Assembly (NCBI GenBank): GCA_022615255.1
Contig: JAKEHC010000029.1
Location: 1-14,205, forward strand
Length of the DNA stretch: 14,205 bases
Direction: 5' to 3'
Source of the DNA: Candidatus Dadabacteria bacterium
GTDB taxonomy: Bacteria; Desulfobacterota_D; UBA1144; Nemesobacterales; CSP1-2
Part shown: positions 6,842 to 12,657 of the stretch, in pieces
How positions within the stretch are numbered: position 1 is the stretch's first letter
Layout: every line of letters begins with the position of its first letter
Translations under genes and position numbers: made by a program
Notes under the pieces: model-generated
Told to the model about the DNA's origin: nothing
Databases searched by the model: none
The model's input: the letters and a program-made list of their open reading frames with translations, nothing else

Positions 6842-8166
6842 CGGATTCGCCAAGCTCGCTAAAGACGGTATCGATTGTAAGCCTCGGCTGCTCTAAAAAC
6901 CTCGTAGACAGCGAATTAATCTTAGGCTCACTCAAGAAGGCAGGCTACGAAACCTCATCTGAAAGTGACGCTGATTTAATAATCGTAAACACATGCGGGT
7001 TTATCTCCGAAGCAAAGAAGGAATCCATAAACACGATAATCGAGCTATTACAATATAAACGTCAGGGCAGTTGTAGGAAGCTAATCGTTACAGGATGCCT
7101 TGTAGAGAGATATGCAGATGAGCTTAAAAGACAGCTTCCCGAGGTAGACGCATTCTGGGGCACAGGCGACCTTCTAAAGATCGGGGAGATTATAGGAAAG
7201 AATGAAATTAAAAAAATCCATAAATCAGCCCCAGGAACGCTTTACGACCCGGATAGCCCGAGGGTTCTTACAACACTCCCACACACAGCCTACGTAAAGG
7301 TCTCTGAAGGTTGCTCAAGAACATGCTCATTCTGCATAATTCCGAAACTCAGGGGGATTATGAAAAGCAGAACGGTTGAGTCTATTATCGGTGAAGTAAG
7401 AATTCTAGCCAACCTCGGAGTAAAGGAGATCAACCTAATCGCCCAGGATATGACAAGCTACGGAAGGGATATCGGAACTAACTTGGAGACCCTCCTTAGA
7501 GGGCTTGTAAATGTAGACGGCATAAGATGGATAAGGCTTCTTTACTGTTATCCATGGGGGTTTACCGATTCCCTCGTGAAGATAATTCGAGAAGAAGACA
7601 AGATACTAAACTACATAGATATGCCTCTTCAGCATATAAACGATAGGATCCTGAAACTCATGGATAGAGGGACAACGAGTATTAGAATTATAAATATTAT
7701 TAATAAACTCCGTAATGAAATTCCAGAGCTAACCCTTCGCACCACATTCATAGCAGGATTTCCCAGCGAGACAGAAGAGGAATTTAAAGAGCTTCTTGAT
7801 TTTGTGGAAGAGGCACAATTTGAGAGAGCTGGAGCATTTAAATACTCTCAAGAAGAGGGAACTAAAGCAGGCGATATGTCCCATCAAATCCCTGATGAGG
7901 TAAAAGAGGAGAGATACGAAAGGCTTCTCGAGGTTCAATCAGAGGTTTCCCTAAATAAAAACAGAGCGCTTATTGGGACAGTCCACGAAGGCTTTATCGA
8001 AGGCAGAGAGAACGGCAACTACATAGCCAGAATCCCATCACAAGCACCAGAAGTTGATGGGGTTACATACATAAAAAGGAATAAGAAACTAAAAGTCGGC
8101 GACCTGGTGAAAGTCTCAATCACCGATGCGGATATTTATGATTTGTTCGGGGAAGTGGTGAGTTAA
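6838..8166 (+). CDS. rimO: Ribosomal protein S12 methylthiotransferase RimO
   Basis: This radical-SAM enzyme adds a methylthio group to the conserved aspartate of ribosomal protein S12, using two 4Fe-4S clusters. Its 442 residues match the family. The N-terminal MTTase domain has cluster ligands C18 (SLGCSKNLVDSE), C53 (NTCGFI) and C87 (TGCL). The radical-SAM cluster ligands are C159, C163 and C166 (GCSRTCSFC). A C-terminal TRAM domain (about 375-442) ends in DLFGEVV. The SLGCSKN and NTCGFI motifs mark RimO rather than the tRNA-modifying MiaB. The ATG overlaps the stop of the ClpX-like gene by 4 nt, so translation is probably coupled. A weak 5-bp hairpin (8157-8174) spans its stop codon but has no T-run, so it is not called a terminator. 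Confidence 0.96.
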   Translation: MTDSPSSLKTVSIVSLGCSKNLVDSELILGSLKKAGYETSSESDADLIIVNTCGFISEAKKESINTIIELLQYKRQGSCRKLIVTGCLVERYADELKRQLPEVDAFWGTGDLLKIGEIIGKNEIKKIHKSAPGTLYDPDSPRVLTTLPHTAYVKVSEGCSRTCSFCIIPKLRGIMKSRTVESIIGEVRILANLGVKEINLIAQDMTSYGRDIGTNLETLLRGLVNVDGIRWIRLLYCYPWGFTDSLVKIIREEDKILNYIDMPLQHINDRILKLMDRGTTSIRIINIINKLRNEIPELTLRTTFIAGFPSETEEEFKELLDFVEEAQFERAGAFKYSQEEGTKAGDMSHQIPDEVKEERYERLLEVQSEVSLNKNRALIGTVHEGFIEGRENGNYIARIPSQAPEVDGVTYIKRNKKLKVGDLVKVSITDADIYDLFGEVVS

Positions 8167-8255
8167 GTATCACCTTACCGCATCTTTCTACCCTCTTAAT
8201 AAAACATCTATCCACATTTATCGTTAAAAATACTTGATTTCTCGCCCCCCAATAT

Positions 8256-8364
8256 GGTATCTAAGACTTAGAGATACCGATTCTATAAATTAGTTGTGTA
8301 AGGGCAATTGGCTGCGCCGAAATCCCCGGTCCACTACCCGCATTTTAGCTACCCTGAATTGCCC
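8256..8364 (+). promoter_or_regulatory. Inverted repeats in the leader of the CARDB lipoprotein gene
   Basis: The 233-bp gap after rimO holds two inverted repeats. A hairpin at 8256-8278 pairs GGTATCT with AGATACC. A larger element has arms GGGCAATT (8302-8309) and AATTGCCC (8357-8364) with a possible inner helix GGCT (8310-8313)/AGCT (8347-8350) and a C-rich interior. The outer arms end 35 nt before the ATG. No known riboswitch signature is recognised and no confident promoter was found. A structured 5' leader is inference. Confidence 0.35.
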
Positions 8365-8399
8365 ATACATACCAAATCTATGCAAGAGGGTGGAAGAAA

Positions 8400-10007
8400 A
8401 TGATGATAACAAAAACCTTTCTCAAACATAATTTGTTGAGTCTTTTTATGCTTCTAATTGTGGCTCATTTATTATCGTGCGGTTTCCAGCCAGGAGAAGG
8501 AAACATTTGTAAGGCAATCGAGGATTTCCCTCTCACAGAATTGACCGAGCAGAATGTTACAGACTTATTTCAAGAAGATGGAACGCTAATTGCCAAGCAT
8601 GGATTCGGCTGTGCGAAGGACGACAATGGCGGGTTTATAAAGGTCGAGCAAAGTCTTCCCATTCCGAGATATGCTAATAAGGCTACTGTTTTTGTTAACG
8701 GCTGGAGAATGAATTACCTCGATGATGACCATCCTGTTAGAGGGCTTACAACCCTTGTAGGCAAAATCAGGTTTCAGGACGGAATGCTTGTATGGAATGC
8801 TGTAGGCGCACTTGGAGAAAATGATTTCGATGATGGATATAACTGGTGCTACTACTTTACTGCTATCGCCTGGAACGACGCAAACCTTAATGTGATAGTT
8901 GACCATGACGATGCTGACCAATTTTGTAGATATGGTACGGAAAGCGCAGATAACTTTTTTTACGCTGAAAATAAAGGAACTACCACAGCCCTTTCGTCCT
9001 TCCCTACTTTTATAAAGAACCTAGATTTCGCTTTAACTGAAAATGTAGCAATACTTCCCCGAGGATTTGGATTTCAATGGAATGATGATGACCATCACCT
9101 GCTTCAAACGGCTTACAACATGGACCATAGCGAGGTGACACTCGAGTATAAAAAGAAATATAAAAAGGCGGATCAGGAAGTGAGCCCAGAATTGCCAAAT
9201 CCTGCGAGCCTCGTTCTTGGAGGCTTTGTGAATTGGGATACATACGTTATTTTAAAAGATAACGCTCTGAGGAGAGACTACAGTTTTGGTGAAATGGTTT
9301 CAGGCTTAGGCGGAAGTGACGTGGGGATACTGCACCAACCTTTTTCGATACTACCTGTCGAAGATACAGGCATATTCGATCCATGTATATGGGAAGGAGG
9401 GGCGGAACAGCAGGAGTTCGTGATTGAGAATATTCAATATGAATATGCGATACCCATGCTTACGGGCTGGGATTTGTGGTTTTGCGACGATGAGCACATA
9501 AAGGAGGTTGGTATATGGATAGACAGCATGGAGTGGAACCCTCCAGGTTCTACTGCAGGGACATTACGCTATAAGCTGTCTTCCAGGTTAAGAGATGAGA
9601 ATAGTTGGCCAGGTCATTCCTACCGTCATAAAGTCACCATACTCGGACTAAAGCCGGTGGCTGCAGCAAGGCAGGCGGCGCCGGATTTAGTGCCTTTTAG
9701 TCCATCAGGTAACTCCGATGTGGCATTTTGCAGATTAGAGCCGGGCAGGAAGCTGAGAGTTACAGTCAAAAATCAGGGAAATGCCGATGCGAGTGCCTCG
9801 AAAACAACAGTTACTTTTGGGGATATACCGGTCACCGTGAATACTCCTCCAATTCCTAAAGATGGATCCGTTGACATTTTGTTCGATGTTCCCGCAACCT
9901 GCTTCAGCGCAGATTGCTTCTTCAAAATTACAGTTGATTCCAACAGCCAGATAGGCGAATTAAATAATGAGGGAAACAACAGTGCTAACGGCACCTGCAT
10001 AGGCTGA
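8400..10007 (+). CDS. Outer-membrane-type lipoprotein with C-terminal CARDB domain
   Basis: This 535-residue protein is of unknown function. A basic and hydrophobic signal peptide (1-26) ends in lipobox LLSC with C27 as the predicted lipidated cysteine; the next residues (GF) do not include the Asp+2 inner-membrane retention signal, so the outer membrane is likely. Residues 28 to about 425 match no family I recognise. They are rich in aromatic residues and in acidic/histidine clusters (DDDH, DHDDAD, NDDDHH) with several cysteines (W..CYYF, DQFC, DLWFCDDEH), suggesting a secreted beta-rich domain that may bind metal. Residues about 430-532 form a CARDB adhesion-type beta-sandwich (VKNQGNADASASKTTV... 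ending VDSNSQIGELNNEGNNSANG). ATG 8400 and ATG 8403 both follow a GGGTGGAAG purine stretch. fmt starts 43 bp downstream on the same strand, with no evident functional link. Confidence 0.8.
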   Translation: MMITKTFLKHNLLSLFMLLIVAHLLSCGFQPGEGNICKAIEDFPLTELTEQNVTDLFQEDGTLIAKHGFGCAKDDNGGFIKVEQSLPIPRYANKATVFVNGWRMNYLDDDHPVRGLTTLVGKIRFQDGMLVWNAVGALGENDFDDGYNWCYYFTAIAWNDANLNVIVDHDDADQFCRYGTESADNFFYAENKGTTTALSSFPTFIKNLDFALTENVAILPRGFGFQWNDDDHHLLQTAYNMDHSEVTLEYKKKYKKADQEVSPELPNPASLVLGGFVNWDTYVILKDNALRRDYSFGEMVSGLGGSDVGILHQPFSILPVEDTGIFDPCIWEGGAEQQEFVIENIQYEYAIPMLTGWDLWFCDDEHIKEVGIWIDSMEWNPPGSTAGTLRYKLSSRLRDENSWPGHSYRHKVTILGLKPVAAARQAAPDLVPFSPSGNSDVAFCRLEPGRKLRVTVKNQGNADASASKTTVTFGDIPVTVNTPPIPKDGSVDILFDVPATCFSADCFFKITVDSNSQIGELNNEGNNSANGTCIG

Positions 10008-10050
10008 CGTTGTTTGAATACCCTTCAGTTTACTAATATACTCCATTCAA

Positions 10051-10980
10051 ATGAGAATAGTATTTATGGGAACGCCTGAGTTTGCTGTGCCATCTCTAAG
10101 GGCATTAATCGAATCAGGAGAGAAGGTCGTCGCAGTTGTTACTCAGCCCGATAAACCTAAGGGGCGGGGACTTGAGGTTCTTCCGCCTCCTGTAAAGGTT
10201 CTTGCTGAAAAATTTGCTATTCCTGTTTTACAACCGGCTAAGATTAAAACAGAGGAATTCTTTAACGAGCTTAAAGAATTTAATCCTGATCTAATCTGTG
10301 TCACTGCCTACGGAAAAATACTACCTAAGAATATACTCGACCTCCCCCCTAACGGTTGTATCAATGTCCACGCATCGCTTCTTCCCAAATATAGGGGAGC
10401 GGCGCCGATTAACTGGGCGATAATAAGGGGAGAAAAGGTTACTGGAATTACTATTATAAAGATGAATGAAGGGATGGACACAGGCGATATGCTCCTTAAA
10501 AAAGAACTGCCCATTGATGATGAAGACAACGGAGAAACCCTGTCAGAGAAGCTTTCCGAGTTAGGAGCTAAGCTCCTGATTGAAACCATAAGCCTTCTCA
10601 AGGAGGGAAGGACCAACCCCATTCCTCAGGACCACTCAGCGGCTTCATACGCGCCGATGCTTAAAAAGGAAGACGGAAAGATATACTGGAATAAATCAGC
10701 AGAGGAGATCAGGAACCTGATACGCGGAGCCATTCCCTGGCCCGGAGCATATACTAGCCTTGATGGGAAATTACTAAAGGTATATAAAGCCAGAGTTTCC
10801 GAGGGTGAAGGAGAGCCGGGAGAGGTGATAAAATCCGAGTCCAAGATTTTAAGGGTTGCAACAGGAAAAGGCGCTCTTGACCTCATAGAAATTCAAATCG
10901 AGGGAGGAAGAAGACTAGAAACAGAGGCTTTCTTAAGGGGGAAAAAAATCAAAGAGGGGACGATATTGGAGGAGCCCTAA
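10051..10980 (+). CDS. fmt: Methionyl-tRNA formyltransferase
   Basis: This enzyme transfers formyl from 10-formyltetrahydrofolate to Met-tRNA-fMet for translation initiation. The 309 residues match the family. The N-terminal formyltransferase domain begins MRIVFMGTPEFAVPSL and carries the substrate loop PDKPKGRG (33-40), catalytic N105 and H107 in NVHASLLPKYRGAAPI (105-120), and D143 in MDTGD. The tRNA-binding C-terminal OB-fold domain follows from about 205 (IPWPGAYTSLDGKLLKV). The start is firm by homology, although no ribosome-binding site is seen. A weak TTGTTT-N18-TAATAT promoter (10010-10039) would start only about 5 nt before the ATG, suggesting either leaderless translation or read-through from the lipoprotein gene. 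The usual partner def (peptide deformylase) is not next to it here. Its TAA shares bases with the stop of the opposing gene. Confidence 0.97.
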   Translation: MRIVFMGTPEFAVPSLRALIESGEKVVAVVTQPDKPKGRGLEVLPPPVKVLAEKFAIPVLQPAKIKTEEFFNELKEFNPDLICVTAYGKILPKNILDLPPNGCINVHASLLPKYRGAAPINWAIIRGEKVTGITIIKMNEGMDTGDMLLKKELPIDDEDNGETLSEKLSELGAKLLIETISLLKEGRTNPIPQDHSAASYAPMLKKEDGKIYWNKSAEEIRNLIRGAIPWPGAYTSLDGKLLKVYKARVSEGEGEPGEVIKSESKILRVATGKGALDLIEIQIEGGRRLETEAFLRGKKIKEGTILEEP

Positions 10981-11345
10981 ATACTCAACACCACCTCGAA
11001 AAAACCAATCTTTATTTTACTCGCAACCCCATTCTTCCAGCATATATCTCTTGCCACATTCAGCATCTCTTTAGGGACTAGGAGAACTAGCTGTGCCCCT
11101 AGATTTGACATATCTCTCCACTCCTTTACCTCTTCTTCATTAATCGTTTCCTTAGTCTCTACCTCCGCTATCAACACAATCTGACCGTAGTTCACAAAAA
11201 CCACATCGGGATAATACCCTTTAAGCTCAAAATTCTTTTCTTCTCCCGGATTGGTGTGGACTTCTTTATAGAGCCTTGAATACTTCTCCTTTATCTTACT
11301 GATAACCCAGTCATGGAGAAACTGCTCATCCTTAGACCGCCCCAT
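10977..11345 (-). CDS. Small protein with PD-(D/E)XK nuclease-like signature, downstream of nadK
   Basis: This 122-residue soluble protein is of unknown function. After a helical N-terminus (KDEQFLHDWVISKIKEKY) the core reads YYPDVVF (44-50) and then LIAEVETKE (58-66): an Asp at the end of one strand and an E-x-E on the next, 14 residues apart. This resembles the PD-(D/E)XK restriction-endonuclease-like core (D47, E61, E63) with Glu in place of the usual Lys, as in the ExE of BamHI. The segments WRDMSNLGAQLVLLVP and a final beta strand fit that fold. A nuclease or nuclease-derived binding protein is inference from motif only. GGGGAG about 6 nt before the ATG supports the start. Its 5' end overlaps the nadK 3' end by 14 bp, so the two are translated from one mRNA. 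The 3' end converges on fmt with stop codons sharing bases 10978-10979. Confidence 0.7.
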   Translation of the reverse strand: MGRSKDEQFLHDWVISKIKEKYSRLYKEVHTNPGEEKNFELKGYYPDVVFVNYGQIVLIAEVETKETINEEEVKEWRDMSNLGAQLVLLVPKEMLNVARDICWKNGVASKIKIGFFEVVLSI

Positions 11346-12198
11346 ACTTTTCTCCCCACTTTAGCTTGGTCTTGAGAACCGTGAAATAATCCCTGAAGGG
11401 CGATTTAATCAACTTAACAGATATGTCAGCCTTTTTCACCTCAACGATGTCATTTATCATCAGGTTTACTCCAACCTGTCCATCCAGTGTCAGGTAAATA
11501 TCCGGTGTATCCGTAAGGACCTTTACCCTTATTGTAGTTTCATTTGAAACAACAAAGGGACGGTCTGTAAGGGTATGGGGACAGATCGGGGTTATTATTG
11601 TAAGGGGTAACGTTGGATAAACAATAGGACCTCCGGCAGAAAGCGAATAAGCAGTGGAGCCTGTTGGGGTTGAAAGGATTATCCCATCTGCCTTGAATGT
11701 GGTTATATGGTAGCCATTTACGTATATTGCAAGATCAATTACTCTTGCAACTGCTCCTTTGTTGATCACCACATCGTTAAGAACCACATAATTCCCTATC
11801 CGCTCACCCCACCTATGAATGGTTGCAGAAAGCATTTCCCTCTTTTCAACCTCATATTCGCCTGAAAGAATAAATTCCATCATTGGGTGTAGTTCTTCTA
11901 TAGTAATCTCGGTAAGGAAACCCAATCTTCCAATATTTACACCCAGGATTGGAATGCCGTATTTAGAGACGAGTCGGGAGACCCTGAGTAATGTACCGTC
12001 GCCGCCAAAGACTAGAACCATATCCACGGATTCAGGGAGTTCTGTATATGGAATAGAGTTTGGATGGTTTATTATCGTTCCGAGTTCCTTCTCTAAATAA
12101 ACCTTAACACCTCTTTTCTCAAGCCAGTCAGATAGCTCCTTTATAATCTCAAAGGTTTCTTCCTTATGCGTTCTTCCTATGATTCCTATTCTCAACAC
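11332..12198 (-). CDS. nadK: NAD kinase
   Basis: This enzyme phosphorylates NAD at the adenosine 2' hydroxyl to make NADP. With the GTG start at 12198 it has 288 residues, normal for the family. The signature GGDGT (65-69) follows a hydrophobic strand. Further motifs are GVNIGRLGFLTE, the NAD-binding LNDVVI and DGIILSTPTGSTAYSLSAGGP, and HTLTDRP. An upstream ATG at 12204 is separated from the strong GGAGG (12210-12206) by only 1 nt, whereas GTG 12198 is 7 nt away, so GTG is preferred; use of ATG would add two residues (Met-Arg). The PD-(D/E)XK-like gene overlaps its 3' end. A plausible promoter lies upstream at 12263-12292. Confidence 0.95.
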   Translation of the reverse strand: MLRIGIIGRTHKEETFEIIKELSDWLEKRGVKVYLEKELGTIINHPNSIPYTELPESVDMVLVFGGDGTLLRVSRLVSKYGIPILGVNIGRLGFLTEITIEELHPMMEFILSGEYEVEKREMLSATIHRWGERIGNYVVLNDVVINKGAVARVIDLAIYVNGYHITTFKADGIILSTPTGSTAYSLSAGGPIVYPTLPLTIITPICPHTLTDRPFVVSNETTIRVKVLTDTPDIYLTLDGQVGVNLMINDIVEVKKADISVKLIKSPFRDYFTVLKTKLKWGEKYGAV

Positions 12199-12262
12199 TC
12201 TCATGCCTCCTGTTCAATCATCCGCCTCTGGTTGAATTTTCTCAGGTCTAAGGGGTGTGAAT

Positions 12263-12292
12263 ATAATATACGTAGGTGATTTAAAGAATCAA
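12263..12292 (-). promoter_or_regulatory. Sigma-70-type promoter of nadK
   Basis: On the minus strand, -35 TTGATT (12292-12287) is followed by TATTAT (12268-12263, spacer 18) or, in an alternative register, TATATT (12270-12265, spacer 16). The predicted start near 12256 leaves a leader of roughly 50 nt before the nadK GTG. The call rests on consensus match only. Confidence 0.45.
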
Positions 12293-12310
12293 ATACCACA
12301 AGGGGGGAAA

Positions 12311-12353
12311 CAAGATACATGATGCACGATGAAGGATCCACGAATCATGCATC
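12311..12353. repeat. Second copy of the GATGCACGAT microrepeat, hairpin-forming
   Basis: CAAGATACATGATGCACGAT (12311-12330) contains the same 14-mer as 4345-4358, and CAAGATACA occurs at both loci in permuted order. Arms GATGCACGAT (12321-12330) and ATCATGCATC (12344-12353) pair with one mismatch around a 13-nt loop. This is consistent with a genome-dispersed short repeat family. Confidence 0.55.
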
Positions 12354-12584
12354 TTTCATCATAATATTCGTAGCCAAATATTGGAAAGAGAGCGAAGGTT
12401 TAACACCACGGCAAAAGATAAGGAGGGTTTTCTAAGCGTTCGGCTCACCCGTCAGAGAGGATGATGACGAAGCCATGCTCACCAACGCTATTTAAACATT
12501 TCCCCCACACTTACTCGCCTCTCGATGCGTGTACATTCGCACTGAACTAATCACATACATAGGGGTTCAATCACCGATAATAGC

Positions 12585-12612
12585 GTAGAGACATGCCGTG
12601 GCATGTCTCTAC
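12585..12612. repeat. 28-bp palindrome, GTAGAGACATGCC class
   Basis: GTAGAGACATGCC (12585-12597) and GGCATGTCTCTAC (12600-12612) are perfect 13-bp complements around GT. Palindromes with GTAGAGAC...GTCTCTAC ends are a familiar class of dispersed intergenic element in several bacterial phyla. It lies 7-34 nt beyond the terminator of the RTX-protein gene. Confidence 0.75.
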
Positions 12613-12618
12613 AATAAG

Positions 12619-12646
12619 AAAAAATTTCCCCCTTTGTAAAGGGGGA
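12619..12646 (-). terminator. Rho-independent-like terminator of the RTX-protein gene
   Basis: Read on the minus strand, a 9-bp perfect stem TCCCCCTTT/AAAGGGGGA (12646-12627) is followed by AA and then six T (12624-12619). It starts 12 nt after the stop codon at 12660-12658. The stem belongs to a dispersed-type element with GGGGGATT repeated at 12641 and 12651, which seems to have been co-opted as terminator. The 2-nt nominal loop means that one or two inner pairs would open. Confidence 0.6.
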
Positions 12647-12657
12647 TTCAGGGGGAT

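Larger units (their letters stand above)
12205..12657. other. Gene-free region with several repeat types
   Basis: No coding frame here looks real. From left to right it holds the nadK leader and promoter, a microrepeat hairpin (12311-12353), an inverted repeat AGCGTT (12435-12440)/AACGCT (12484-12489) with inner GGCT/AGCC arms, a 28-bp palindrome (12585-12612) and a GC-rich stem that ends the downstream gene (12619-12658). Several unrelated repeat types together suggest a site tolerant of insertions. I see no transposase gene or integrase. Confidence 0.7.

Noticed and set aside
8302..8364. Cyclic-di-GMP or cobalamin riboswitch
   Set aside because: The GGGCAATT arm recalls part of such motifs, but the conserved cores and helix arrangement are absent.
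12435..12489. Possible integron attC site (AGCGTT...AACGCT with inner GGCT/AGCC arms)
   Set aside because: The core RYYYAAC and GTTRRRY boxes are not matched on either strand and there is no integrase or cassette.
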